From positions 1,407,991 through 1,471,990 of the forward strand of contig VXAA01005193.1 in NCBI GenBank assembly GCA_013399115.1: a DNA stretch of 64,000 nt, in the 5' to 3' direction. A program made the position numbers and the translations under genes. The notes under the pieces were generated by a model. That model searched no databases, was not told where the DNA came from, and saw only the letters and a list, made by a program, of their open reading frames with translations. Below are positions 10,141-22,784 of this stretch, one piece after another; positions within the stretch are counted from its first letter, which is position 1, and each line of letters starts with the position of its first letter. This DNA is from Anseranas semipalmata (lineage: Eukaryota > Chordata > Aves > Anseriformes > Anseranatidae).

Positions 10141-13100
10141 CACCAGGATTCTCCCCTAGGGCCCATCCACGTGACCCTGAAGTGGCAGAAAGGAAGAACA
10201 ACAACAAACAAAGCGCTGCAAAGCAAACAGAAGAGTCCTCTGGCTTGTTATTCTGAATGACTGCGAAGCTTTAGAATTAAGTCAGCTTTCTGCAACAAGG
10301 GATGAGACAGGCTATTAGTCTAATCATATCACATGCTTTGTATCAGATCCTTTGCCGACAACAAGGCACTGATCCCAAGAACCCGAGGTTTTAACCCTTC
10401 AGCCCCACAGACCAAGCAGAGCTGGAGGACTGCTGCAGGTCCAGCAGGACTGGGAAGTGGCACAAGTCCTGCTGGCACAGAGAAGTGCCTCAGCACACAA
10501 AGGGATGCATCTTTTGGCCTGTTCCCAGAAACAAGCTCCTTACAATCCGCGGTCTCAGGAACCTTGTTTTTGACAAATACATTTGCTAATTGCAGCACCC
10601 TCCCCGTTCAGCAGCTGCCTGCAGGCCTACAGCTACTGAGCCACCCTGTTCCCATGCTAGTATATTGGCACCGTTAGGCACGAACGTTGAGCAGAAGACC
10701 ATCGATGGACATCTGTAATAACCATTCCCCTCAGCAGGGCCTGTCCTGCTGTGACCACGGCCCCTCCACTCCACAGCCTGAAGGACCCACGTCACAAGTA
10801 CAGGACGCCTGCTCCCCCAGAGCGAGCCTGGTCTGAGAATTTGGACCTCCTGACGTGACCAAGAAGCCAAGGAGAAGGAATGAAATCCTCCAGCCTCATG
10901 TTAACCAGGGGCTTCTGCGATGTTCGTGCAAAGTCCTACAGTCTCTGCCAGACGCATATTGGGAAGGGCAAGCAAAGCAACCCAGCAGGGAGGTCTCCCC
11001 AGTCAAACTGAACCCATTTGCTAGAAGCCAAAGGGTACGGCTCCGCCAGGGGCCTCCAAACTGCAGCGTACAGAGCCATTCACAAAGAGGCGCTTCCCAA
11101 GGGGAAGTAAAGCTTCTTACTTCCCCTTGAGCTGCGCCGAGGTCACATCAACAGGAGACACCGCAGCCCACCGAGCAGGGCCTGCTGGCTGCCCAGACAG
11201 CACTGTCACAGCCCGAGGACAAGCATTTCGCAACATCCTGAGTTTCAGGCCGAAGGCACTGCTTGACACTACCAGCGGGCATGAATGAAAGGAGAATGGC
11301 AGTACTATACAAAAAAAAAAAAAGCTCAAGATGGACGGACCCTTCTTGTCTCAAGCAGCCCTTCCTTCCAAAACAAGGGTTCAGAGAGGGCAGAGGGCAA
11401 GAAAAACCCTTTAAGTACAAGAGTTTAGAGCACAGATGTTTTGAATCATTCCCTTCTAATCAAAAATATCCACCTGCAACCACATTCCACTCCCCCAACA
11501 CCGTTTCACATTTGTAACTGGCAGCACCTGGCCACAACAGCCAAACCCCTTGCTGATCTGATTACTCTGAGGATGCTGCTCAGAAGCAATTTTGTGCTCC
11601 CTTCTGGAAGAGCTGGTCCCAGCAGGAGCTGCCGCAGTCTCCAAGATGTACTGCAGCGATGCCTAGCGCTTTTCCCCTCCACCTTTGCAGATTTGTCTCC
11701 TCACTCCAAGCCCTTCCTGTAGGATGAATAAAATGGAAAAGAAAGAAGCATTTTACAGCAAAGGGCAACACTGTAAGCAGCAAAAATAACAGCACAAGCT
11801 GTTACAGAAGCTGCAGTGGAACATCTTCGTTTCTAGCCTAAGCCTTTCATGAAGCAAAATGCCAGAGCAAGGAACAGCAGCAGACAAAGCTGGAAGACAA
11901 AGATGGCCTCTAGACGAGGCCCGGCCAGCTGGAAGAGAGGCTCCAAGGCTTTCGGTTTCACTCCGATGGAGGTGGCCCTGGAAGCCGAGCAGAGGACAAT
12001 GCACCCAAGGGTGCACGCAGGTGTTCTGCTCCCCAGCTGAGCGCTGTGTTACCAGGCGGGCGGTCACGGCAGACTTAACTGGAGCCACGTGAGAACATCA
12101 CTCCGTTTCAGACCTGCCTCCTGCAGTTAGGATCACCCCTCCACCAAACACCATCCGGGAGGAAAACAAAACAAAAATCAATCCACCCTCCCAAGCATCG
12201 CATGCATAGGCTATGGACAGGGCTGCTTCAAGCCAAGAGGAACAGACATATGGGATAAGTTCCCCAGGAATCTGGCAGTTAAAATAGACAGCAAGACTTT
12301 GAGAGCTGGGTCTGTTCTGGGAAAAGGAGGGGCCTCCCTGCTGTCCTTGGGGATTTATGCACGGTGCTCTGCTTCCAGGGGTCTGGAACATGGGCAGGGC
12401 TGAGCCACAACCAAGGGAGGCTGGGTGGCCTCTAATACTTTCTAGAAAGGGTCTCCTCTTCTAAATTTAGAGCACAAATATTTTGGAAGACTATTTGATG
12501 GAACAAAGCTAGAAGAGAGAGATGGAAAATAGTAGTTTGGAAATTTAAAAAAAAAAAACAACTTCCATGCAGAATAACCAGCTAATTCACAAATATCAGC
12601 TAAGCCTCAATGCAAAGACAAATGATCCCACTTTTGAGGGGGTAGGGAATCAGGGCTCCGTTTCATCTATAATCAATGAACTATGATTCAGGCTAACATT
12701 ACTTTTTAATAGAGCTGCAGACAGATTTATTTATTTGTAATATTTTTCTCTGTCCCACTACATTGCACTCTTTCCTCCGCAGCCCACTCCCTGAAGGAAA
12801 GCACCTCTACTTCACAGTAATTCTGCAATATTTATCAAGCCAAACTTAGTAACGACACCAAATTACAAGGGGTCTCCTCTTTAGACAGGATGCCCCCAGC
12901 AGGAGACCGACCCACCACAGGACCACAGCTCGGGCAGACGGAGCTCTGCGGCGAGATGCTGGGCACAGGAGCGCACCATCGTGTCTGTGCAGGCTGTTTC
13001 TCCTGACAGCAAATGCCCCGTAGCAAAAGCCATCTCTCTTCTGAGCAAGCGGGGAGCAACTGTTTAGGTTCCCATGGGACAATGCCGGGTGCACAGCCAT

Positions 13101-13479
13101 CTAGTTGTACACAGTCTGCCAGGTCTTGCTCGTAGCTGACAGCTGGGCTCGATGGGAAGCTTCCCATCTATCTGGAACTGACATAGAGCAGGAACTGACT
13201 GTTTTACAACAGGATCAAGTCTAAACCACTACCATGGCAGCCCAGGCTACCCTCCCTTGGAGGCTCCGAAGCCACAACATGATGGACTGGGAATGAATGC
13301 AGAAACAATCAGCCTCTGAAACCACAAGCAGAACCGCAGCATCAAAACAGCTTTTGAGGACTTGGGCATTAAAGCCGCTTGCCGTTCCTCAAAATAGCCC
13401 TCCCTCGAAATAGCCTCTTGTGCCAAGGTAGCAGCCAGTTTGATGCCACTTTCAACATCAGGAAATCCCCGCGTACTTT

Positions 13480-13750
13480 CGGCAGCGGTATTTCAGTCCC
13501 CTCAGCTTCGTTCCAGGAAGCCGCGAGTCAAAACACCTCACCCCGGGGAGCAGCAGGCGAGAGGAAGCTCAGATGTGCCGGGGTCCCTGGGGCAGGCAGG
13601 AGCAGACCCCGCTCCTCCTCCTCCTCTCAGCAGCGGCCCTGGGAAGCCCCAGCTCTCCGGGGAGGTGCGGCAGACCCTTGCAGGAGCGGGAGGAGAAGGG
13701 CTGTGCCGTCACCTCGTTTCACGCACTCCACCAGGGCTTCTCCTCAGCAC
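13480..13750. other. Minor CpG-rich patch in CD82 intron
   Basis: About 18 CpGs fall within roughly 265 bases, together with a (CTC)n-like pyrimidine tract. This is borderline for a CpG island. Overlapping open frames at 13.38-13.88 kb are a by-product of the base composition, and none shows a domain. Confidence 0.4.
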
Positions 13751-16734
13751 CGTGGTCTACAGGCAGCTGCTGGTTTGGCACACGCAGTCCCGCATGACAG
13801 CTTCTGAGCAGAAAGCTTCTCTAATTAAAAGGGCTTCCTTAGGGAATACACAGATTTATTGCACAACTCAGAGGGCTCTTTAGTTATTCCATGTGTGGTG
13901 CCTCTGTAAAACCTGCATTAAAAAGGGACCTGAATGCAAAGAAGAGCTCAGCAGCTTCTTCAGCTGTTGGGAAGGTACATCAAGGCAGCCCCTTTTTGTC
14001 TGGTTGGTTTTCCCAGAGAGACTTCAGAAATTAGCATAATTAGAACTGCTGCCTGCCCTTTCTTCAAGCACAGTGCAGATGCTGTAAAACAGTTGCTGTC
14101 TCTGCTTGGTCAGTGCAAAAATTCACGGCAACAGCAGGGGGGAACTGAGCCTTGCTGACCTGCCTGGTCCCTCAATCTAAGTCCAGCTCAGTATTTTGGA
14201 TCCATGCTTCTGTATAAAGAGGAAGCCTAGCTCAGTGATCAAGGGAAACAGAAGAAGGGGACTGGGGGGACAGGAGACAGCTTACTCAGTAAAGCACACT
14301 GGGAAGTTGAGGCCGTTCCAGTGAAGCCACTCAAAACTGACTCATCACCAGCAACTTCGTCCACGCTGACACATGACCAGCTCCACGGCAGTCAGAGGGT
14401 GCTCAATTGCACCACACAGCCGGCACGGAACAAGCCTCAGACCCAGCGCAGAGTTGTAACTGCAGCACCGGGGATGGTGTCCTGCCGGCGCACCAAGCAG
14501 GGCGGCATCCTTTAGCGTATAGAGGAGTCCACAAATTGCAGGATTATAAGCGGGAAGGAGATGAGCAGAGCAGTTCGCATGATACATTTCAAATGCAGGC
14601 ATGTTAGCTCGAGGGACCAAAGTCCCAAAACACACTCAATACTGACATCACTGAACAACCCCCCCTTCAATTTCTGTTCACACATACTGCATAACCCTCC
14701 TATTCCAAGCAATGCTAAGTCAGTTATCGGACCAAGGAGAAATCAGAAAAAAATAAGGTAGGAAGAGAATAAGACATTCCCAACACAGATATTTTTGCCT
14801 AAGACTAGAGCACCTAGCAACCCAGACACTGAAATGCTGTAAAAGCTGCGGGAATGTCCCTGGAAAGGTCTAACTTGAGTGTCTGAAAGGCAGCATTCAG
14901 CCATTTTACGCAGCAGCAGAGTTCCTCTAGTTAAGTTAGGCTTCACAATTGACTCCCAACCAAACTGCTAATCATCCATCACTGGAGATATGCTGCATTA
15001 TATTGCTTCAAATCCCTGGGCTGCTGGATATCCTAACATATATAGCTCTTTCCAGATCAGCATTTCTCCAGTACATATGGCCAAGGGACTGTCATCATCC
15101 TGGAAGAGATCAGCGGTCTGTTACAGTCGGGCAACACTTTGCAGTAAAGTTCCTTCGTTATGCACCAGCTTGCTCAAGGCTGTGCTGCAGGGAAACTGCA
15201 ACAGCAGCCTGGCACTGTCCTCAGGCAAAGGACTAGTGGTATTTGGTATTTATAACACTCATATGGCACGGCAGAGCTGCTGAGCTCCTTAAGGACAGGT
15301 GGGCCACTCACCTCTACAGCAAGTGTCAGAAACTGTGTACACGCACCACGCTTTGATATGACTTGCTTTTAATCGGTGGTGTCCCAGTTCTGGCGCTCCA
15401 CCAAGGCAAGAAAAGAACTAGAACCAGACAGCCCACGTGTGTGCCTCTTCCCACAGGAGAAGGCCTGCCTTTGGCTTAGTTTCCTTCCCATTTCTCCCCT
15501 GTATTTACCTTGGATGAGCCCCAAGCTCCCCAGCCTCCCTGGCTCTGCTGCATGTGAGGGGATGCATGCTCAGGTACAGAGACAAGACCCCACCTGCACG
15601 CTCTGCTCCCCATCTGTCTCGACAGGCTTGGGTTTTATTCCCTTCCTCTGCTATCACCCACGGAGCAGTCCCTTTCGCAGAGCTGCCCACAGCAATGCCT
15701 CATCAGTCTTCCAGGAAGTTAGCTAGCTCTGAATCTGTCAGCGCGTGCAAGCAATGATTTAAGCAATCTCCAGCATGCAGTTCCTGGTGCTTCACTTATC
15801 ACCCTGTCAGGGCACAAGCCAGCCGTTAACTAGCTCAGTGTTTCTCAGCCCTGATAATCCAGGGAACTTCCAGCAAAGCACAGAGCTGAGCAGCAAACAG
15901 GCTCTGCCACAGCCGACTGCTCATCCAGGAACCGCTGGCCTCGCCCCCAGCATTATTTTTCTACCATGCCAAGAAACAGCCTGTAATTTTTCACCTTTCC
16001 TTCACTTCATCCCCTCTTTGGCACAACATCCAAGCCAGGAGGAGACAGGTTCTTAGACAATGATTGTAGCTCACTAGACAGCTGCAGGAGCCTTCTCTTT
16101 AGGAAGTATCTCCTCGTGCATGTGTCTTAATATTTGCCTGCAAAAGGCTCTCGTCCTGCTTTCCTCAAGCACTAGTGCCAGTGCAAGAGCACAGTTTATT
16201 TCTTGGTACAGCAAAGCTGAAAGCTGCAACAGGGGCAAGGCTACTGGGCCCAGCTCATCCTTCTCTGTATGCAAGGACACCAGATCCCAGGCTGTCACAA
16301 TCTGTGCTCAGGGACAAATGAAGACAGGGAACTAGAAGGAGGTGCAGATGTGGTGCACCTATGTTAGCAAGGTGAAGTTTAGGGACTCTAGAATAAAGGC
16401 CAGAGTTCCTGACAGTAAGGAGTTAACTCTGATGAGCACAAGTTTTTCCAAAGAAAAAAAACTGAGCAAGAAGGGCAGGAACTGAGGCTCTGGTCACCAC
16501 TTGTTGCATGGGCCCACTGGAAGCACTGCTGCCTCCTCCATCCTTCCAAAAGATTCAATCACAGCCCGAGCACTGCTAGACCTGGCAAGCAGGGACACAC
16601 ACTGCCATCTCCCACTCACCGGCGAGCAGAAAGAGACGGGGGACCAGGAATAAAGTGGCTGCCATGCCTCAGGCACCATTCAAGCAGACCGATATTGACT
16701 ACCTCATATAGCACGGGGCATGGTCCACCTCACA

Positions 16735-16895
16735 GAATCACTTTGGATTTCCCGTAACAGATCCTGGACCATCAGTGCTCAAGGTCCTTGCAGCAGTGCC
16801 CTTTACCTCTGCTGAATGCTTCCCACCATCTTATTGGACACCAAAAACCACAGCTACGGTTTGGGTTGGAAAGTCCCTTGAGGCCTGTGGTTAGC
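16735..16895. repeat. Possible ancient CR1-like fragment
   Basis: CACAGAATCAC near 16732 and GGTTTGGGTTGGAAAGTCCC near 16858 resemble the tail of avian CR1 LINEs, where AGAATCACAGAATGG is followed by GGTTTGGGTTGGAAGGGACC. The match is short and split by unrelated sequence, so it may be a decayed relic or chance. Confidence 0.25.
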
Positions 16896-17356
16896 AGGTC
16901 TGCAGAACTTCCATACAGACCTGTCCGTCCCCTGAGAACTAAAATAGAGGCAACAACAGGAATGATGAGAGTCCAGATGAGCCACATGATTAAAGCTGCT
17001 AAATCCTCTTAAGGGAGGAGCTGCAACAGGGAAGGATAGAGATTGCCTGCGGGGAGAGCTTTCTCCAAGCACCGAGCCTGCATCCTGCTCCATTTCTGTC
17101 GCACGCAGGTAAGAAGCCGTGCGGACGCTGCTCCTCTGATGGCTCCTCTCACCAGACGCCTCTCTCCAGGCTAGGTGCTCAGAGCAGCGTGGCTGCGAGA
17201 GGGCTCTGGGGTACACGGACAGGCTTTCAGATGGCAGGACCCCGGCCACACGCCTCTGCTCTGCGCTTCTCAGAGAGCGAGCGAGCACCAAAGCCCGAGG
17301 CGTGCGCCTGGTGCTGCGAAGAGAAGGACTTTCTCGAGCACAAGTTTCAAGCTCTG

Positions 17357-17372
17357 ATCTCACGCGTGAGAT
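17357..17372. promoter_or_regulatory. Perfect 16-bp palindrome ATCTCACGCGTGAGAT
   Basis: The sequence equals its own reverse complement over 16 bases. It is centred on CACGCGTG, which holds a GCGTG core on each strand (the AhR/ARNT core) and a Hes/Hey-type CACGCG. It lies about 1 kb into the candidate first intron, near the promoter CpG island, where a dimeric transcription factor site is plausible. Confidence 0.35.
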
Positions 17373-17472
17373 GGAAATGCTAGAGCTGGTCCAAGACATG
17401 GGAACACTTCATCCTGAAGGAGCTATATGCAGTTTATGAACGTACTGAAGCCAACATTTAGATTCCTGAGTG

Positions 17473-17487
17473 TTTTTTTTTTTTTTT
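17473..17487. repeat. Poly-T tract
   Basis: A run of T bases, a simple homopolymer. Confidence 0.9.
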
Positions 17488-17687
17488 GTACCAAGTGCTC
17501 CATTTTATGTTAAAGCACACACGGCAGAGTTCTTATGCTCTGGAGCAGAGACAGCATATCTGGGCTGTAACAAGTCCTCACCCCTGTATCAACAGACCCG
17601 TTAACAGTCACGCTGCAAAGCGATTCACGGCCAACATCTGGCCAGCCGCTGCACACGCAGGCAGCGCTCCGAAGTCTCCCCCTCATG

Positions 17688-18310
17688 NNNNNNNNNNNNN
17701 NNNNNNNNNNNNNNNNNNNNNNNNNNNNNNNNNNNNNNNNNNNNNNNNNNNNNNNNNNNNNNNNNNNNNNNNNNNNNNNNNNNNNNNNNNNNNNNNNNNN
17801 NNNNNNNNNNNNNNNNNNNNNNNNNNNNNNNNNNNNNNNNNNNNNNNNNNNNNNNNNNNNNNNNNNNNNNNNNNNNNNNNNNNNNNNNNNNNNNNNNNNN
17901 NNNNNNNNNNNNNNNNNNNNNNNNNNNNNNNNNNNNNNNNNNNNNNNNNNNNNNNNNNNNNNNNNNNNNNNNNNNNNNNNNNNNNNNNNNNNNNNNNNNN
18001 NNNNNNNNNNNNNNNNNNNNNNNNNNNNNNNNNNNNNNNNNNNNNNNNNNNNNNNNNNNNNNNNNNNNNNNNNNNNNNNNNNNNNNNNNNNNNNNNNNNN
18101 NNNNNNNNNNNNNNNNNNNNNNNNNNNNNNNNNNNNNNNNNNNNNNNNNNNNNNNNNNNNNNNNNNNNNNNNNNNNNNNNNNNNNNNNNNNNNNNNNNNN
18201 NNNNNNNNNNNNNNNNNNNNNNNNNNNNNNNNNNNNNNNNNNNNNNNNNNNNNNNNNNNNNNNNNNNNNNNNNNNNNNNNNNNNNNNNNNNNNNNNNNNN
18301 NNNNNNNNNN
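17688..18310. other. Assembly gap (623 N) adjoining CpG island
   Basis: An unbroken run of N. Sequence on its right edge is very GC- and CpG-rich, so the missing bases are probably also GC-rich promoter DNA, a common cause of gaps in bird assemblies. A CD82 start site or first exon could be hidden here. Confidence 0.99.
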
Positions 18311-18570
18311 CGGCGGCACCGCCACGTCTGAGGCCGCTCGCTGCCCGCCCGCCCCTCACCGCGGCCTCCCGGAGGGTGAAGGCAAGCCTGGTGACCCGCT
18401 CAAAAATCTTTCCGACGGGCGATTTTGCTGCACCGGTGAACCCTGTAAACATCAGCAGGGCTGCCGCGTTGTTCCCCGTCCAAACCCCATTAAGCCCTTG
18501 CTCGGCTTCTTTGCCCCACTGACGACAGAGAGGCGACGGGGCGAGGCGCTGGGACTGCTGTGTGCTCTGC
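18311..18570 (-). promoter_or_regulatory. CpG island, candidate CD82 promoter
   Basis: This block is dense in CpG and GC boxes (GGGGCGGGCGGG on the minus strand), next to a gap that probably continues it. It is the strongest promoter-like sequence within 16 kb upstream of the CD82 coding exon and lies at the distance expected for the non-coding 5' exon of this gene family member. No TATA element was seen, as is usual for CpG-island promoters. Assignment to CD82 rests on strand and proximity. Confidence 0.55.
18360..18560 (-). other. CD82: Candidate CD82 5'-UTR exon (right edge uncertain)
   Basis: On the minus strand GAGGCCGCG|GTGAGGGGCGGG is a good donor, with the exon ending at 18360 and GT at 18359-18358. 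The upstream edge (start site) cannot be seen, and 18560 is only the edge of the CpG-rich stretch. The exon contains an ATG at 18452-18450 in a frame that stays open to the donor in phase 0. If joined to the acceptor at 1911, this frame would gain two codons and stop at TAA 1905-1903. The open frame continues upstream, so a longer protein-coding exon of another gene cannot be fully excluded. Confidence 0.4.
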
Positions 18571-20472
18571 TGACCGGTGTCATTGCATTGTTTCCCTGGG
18601 CTTCCCAGTCTGGGGCATCGTGTCCGCTTCCCGCAGCAGGCGGCAAGCTCACAGCACCGGGTCTTTGTTGGTGGTGCATGGAATAACCAGCCCACCGGCA
18701 TCCTGCCTTGGCAGAACAGAAATAAAAATAACAGTAATAAGGCCATCTAAAAGGAATAATACTGTGATCGTCTTTAAATCCTCATTTTAAAGGTAGTAAA
18801 ACCATGTCAGCCAGGCCAATCCTAAAGCGAGGGAAGGCCGGGAGGTTCCTCACCCTTATACCCAGTCTTTCTCAAGTATCTGACCCAAGCACCCAAGCCA
18901 ATGGGTTCTGAGCGTGTAGCTTGTTTCTGATTCTTGCAAGTGTCCTACTTTGAGGAAGGAAGTCTGGGCTCAGAATATCCCCCTGAGGATTAGTGCAAGG
19001 GCTGTGTTTTTAAAGAAGTGGGTTTTAAAATTAAAAGAGATTACAAGGCGCAGCGCAAATGGATTGTTGATGTGCCAGCAGCTCTGGTGCCCAAATGAAT
19101 TTGTGTCAATGGCTTTGAGAATAGCATACATGTTAGCAACAGCACTGGGGAGGTATATATGCGTCAGTGGCTGCATGCATAGCTGGTTATGCTTCAGTGC
19201 CACTCGGCTATGAACCGGTGAGTCTGTAGAAAAGCGTTAAGTCTGTATCACTGAGTTTTCTGAGAACAGGGGATAGATTTTAAAAGATAGCCTGCAAAGA
19301 GCTTGAATTTTACTGGGAAGTCCAATGTGATTCATGCTCTTCTGAGGGCTTGCACCAGGGAGTTGGCAAGAGTGCAGAAACAGATCTGCAGAGATGTTGC
19401 AGCTGAACTGTGCACAGATGGTAAACTAAAAGCCCAAGTATAAACAGCATCTTTTACAGCATACACAGTAGGCTGGATCCTCAGCTAGTGATTAGACAAA
19501 AGCGCTTGTAAGAAAACACACAGAATGGAGAAACCCACCATTATGTGGCGTGTAACGCCAAAGACCGAATACCATTTCAAAGGCAGCTAGACACCAGCCC
19601 AGGGGTCACTCAGCCAAGCAATCTGCTTTTGCCTTGGGTCATTTTCATTTCAAACCAAACAACCATTCCCTGTCAGATGAATCCTTTCTTTTTAGAAGGA
19701 ATTAATCTCTTTACCCAATCAAGCGATGGCCTATTCTGCGAATAAACACGGGAAGTCTTTGCGCACCAGCCCAGGTCCCTGGGATGCAGCCTGCACAGCT
19801 CCAGCTCCATTTGTGCAGGAGGCCCCTTCAGGCACAGGGGAACCTCATGCCCCGCACACAGCATCACTAACACCCCGCGCTGAGCTGGCTTTGCCGCGCC
19901 GTTGGGGCCGGTTGCAGCCTTGCTCTGTGTTGTGAGAAGCTGCGCAGTCCTCGGAGCCCTTCTGCTTTGCGATGCAAACACAGGGACGGTGCAGGTGTCT
20001 ACGTATGGTGCTGAGGTAGCTACAACCCTTTCTTTGTTGGTACAAACACGCCTGGCCAGGCAGGAGTGAGCCTGGGACGATGGGCTACAAGCAAGCAGGT
20101 CCCCACCAGTGCATGCGCAGGCAGTGCTCTGCTAGCTGTCCTTATGCTAAGGCGAGTATAAGGCAGCCTCAGACAAATACTTGACATTAAGGAGAGCAGA
20201 GTTTAAGAGAAAGACATACGTGGAGTCATAATGTTTGCATATTTATTTCCTTTAAAAAAAAGTCTTTGAATTGGCCTCATATTACTGTTACTCTCAGAGG
20301 GGAAGGATTTCTGTGCTGACAGGGTCAAAACACCGAGGGGCTCAGTGGATACAGTGATGTGTACTGTAACGATCACTACAAACTGCCTAACTTTGAAAAA
20401 AATATGTTTTCAAAGTTGATCTCATAAACAGAACTAGGAATTGCTGTATTTGTTCTGTTTAAGTTCCAGGTC

Positions 20473-20488
20473 AAAAAAAAAAAAAAAA
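20473..20488. repeat. Poly-A tract
   Basis: A simple A homopolymer of about 16 bases. Confidence 0.9.
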
Positions 20489-21375
20489 CATGACCAAGCA
20501 ACCCACAGCCCACAGTTAGCGTCTGTTTAATAACACAGCATAAAACAGAGAGCTAGACTACAAAGCACAGTTGAACATTACAGATTTTGTCGCCTAATGT
20601 TGGCAGAGGTGCTTTCATGGCACTGTAAGTGGAATCCACTTCTTTTATTTGCCCAGGCTGTGATTTTATTAGCAGAACTAGGATGTGGATTAATTGTATA
20701 CAAAAAAATAATGATTAGAGTGAACAGCAATAAAAGTGCAGTGGTTGCTGGGACTTGGGGCAAGTGGAGACTATTTTAACTCAGATTAGGGAAAAACATG
20801 TTTATCAAAAGGCATGATTTTAAAGTAGTTAGTTCTATTTCAGGACTAATTATTTTTAACAATTCTGAGTTTTATGTCTTCAGAGAAAACGGCAGCTTTA
20901 GTCAATTGAAATAATTTTCCTGATGACCAGTTGCCCTCTCCTGGCTGATGTGAGAAATGCAGGCAATTGAAATTTTCCAGCAGAAGTGAAACCTGGGCAC
21001 GGCAAAGGGAATAGTCAGACTGCTCCCCCGAGACACCGCAGGACTGGGGAGCAGCTTCTGCTGCAGGTTGTTAGCGTTGGGCCCCGGTGGGGGTCCCTCA
21101 CAGCTGGCTGCTACAGGAGTAACGGCACCCCCAAACTCAGTATTTTGCAAGAGAACAGTGCTGCCCCCTCTATGGGCATTGGAAAATGTAGCACGCAGGG
21201 ATGAGTCTTCCTAGGCACTAACTTCAGGATTTAAGCTTTTGTGATCCATTGAGCACTGGCAAGTGTGAGCGCATGTGTCCTCATGAGGTGGATATTTATC
21301 TAACCTTTGGGATGGGAAACTTGCTGGAACAAGGTGTATCATCAAGATTTACCATCCTGTGCTTTCCAGATTTTC

Positions 21376-21419
21376 TCCCCCCCCCNTTTCCCCCCCCCCC
21401 CCCCCTTTTTTTTTTTTTT
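21376..21419. repeat. Poly-C then poly-T tract with one N
   Basis: A C run, an N at 21386, TTT, a second C run and then a T run. Length is likely unreliable because homopolymers of this kind are error-prone. A purine/pyrimidine mirror tract like this could form triplex DNA in principle. Confidence 0.9.
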
Positions 21420-22710
21420 AAATCCTCATACAAACAAATCTCAAAAGGTCTTCCACGGAGTGTGAGCAGGTCACAGACATCTCTGGATGGGGAAGAGCCC
21501 ATCATTGTTTATATGGGCTGGCTGATTTGAGGCAGATAAGACAGAAAATGCCACATGAGTTTCAAAAATCATCACAGTCACTTAAGGAGCTCTTGCTGAT
21601 GCTGCTGAGCTCTGTTCAGTGCCTGGGCTAACAACAGCCATGGTGTGACTTTGTGGACCTTGCTGGAGGTAGGAATTAACCTAATTTTACAATTATCTTT
21701 GCATGCTTTGCAGTAATCTTTGGCAACCAGAGATGATTCCAGCTAGGTGGCATTCAGGCTCAGTCCTTTTAAATATGTATAGATATGGATGAACACCTGA
21801 ACTGAAATGAGCATCTTGGATTGAGCGGAGAAAACATTACCCAGAAATGGGGAGAGGCTTGCTTGCTGATCTGTTTTGGAAATATGCTGGGACAGATGCT
21901 GTTGCTTAGGCAGTACTAATTCCATGTCCCATGGCCCCAGAGACTGGTGAGCAGTTGTTCCTTTCAGTCCAGTTAACATAAACACTTGAGAAAAACCTAG
22001 GGAAGGAGAACCCCATTCAAAGTCTGCCAAAGGAAATGAAAACCCTCAGGAGCTGACATTGGCAGGCTGAATACCTTCTCAGAGAAATGTGTGCAACACT
22101 GGCATGATTTACCTGAAGGAGCAAGGTGCGTGGAATAAGCAATCTTATGACACTAATACTTCAGATCCACAAGAGTATTTAGAGACTTAATTCTCTTCAA
22201 TTTCATTTATGAAGGCGTCCAAGTACCCCTCTACATAAAGCCAATCTTGCATTGAAAGAAGTCTCTTTTCCACCTTTGCCTCCCTGCTCCTTCTCACCCA
22301 GATACATGTTTCGATGTCCACGTGGGTGGAGAGGTGCCAAAATGCTTCCCTGGGTCACCTGTTGATGTACATACAGCTGCAGTGAACCACATGTAGAAAT
22401 TATGTCCTCGACATCTGCAGATGACTTGCAACTGGCCATGTGCCTTTCTTCCACTTGGTGTCTCTCTTTAGTCTCAAATCTGGGGCTGGATCTCCAGTAT
22501 TGCTCTCTTGGGGGACTATCATTTATTATTTGCACTATAGAAGTAACCCAAAATTTAGGTTTGGCAGCACAACTCCTTCATGATCAGCAACGTACAGAAC
22601 CAACAAAACGTGAGACTCTCTTTCCCTCTCTTCCAAGCTGTATAGCTTTGCTCTACTATCCCCATCCATTTTAAATGTGTTTAGAAAACTCAAATACTTA
22701 TTTATATGTG

Positions 22711-22784
22711 CTGTTTTTTTGTTGTTGTTTTTGTTTGTTTGTTTTGTTTTTTTGGGGGGGGGATTACTTTTTTTTTTTTTTTTG
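22711..22784. repeat. G/T-rich low-complexity tract
   Basis: Runs of T, (GTT)n and (GTTT)n units, a G run and then a long T run. It is low-complexity DNA with no coding content. Confidence 0.85.

Larger units (their letters stand above)
1912..18357 (-). other. CD82 5' intron (about 16.4 kb), possibly containing further UTR exons
   Basis: This is the interval between the first coding exon and the candidate upstream exon at the CpG island. It is ordinary non-coding DNA of moderate GC with almost no interspersed repeats. It holds a CpG island near 5.34-5.74 kb, weaker CpG clusters near 9.99-10.14 and 13.48-13.75 kb, a few AT-rich motif clusters, short poly-A/T runs (11311-11323, 12548-12559, 17473-17487), a 16-bp palindrome at 17357 and a 623-bp assembly gap. 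Mammalian CD82 has non-coding 5' exons, so additional UTR exons could hide here, but they cannot be recognised without transcripts. Confidence 0.55.

Noticed and set aside
16854..17399. 181-codon minus-strand open frame near the CD82 promoter
   Set aside because: Ser/Arg-rich with no family resemblance and no matching splice sites, so it is treated as intron.
17486..18746. Four long open frames of 271-373 codons on both strands
   Set aside because: They run through the 623-base N gap, which has no stops by definition. Only the small real-sequence parts at the edges carry information.
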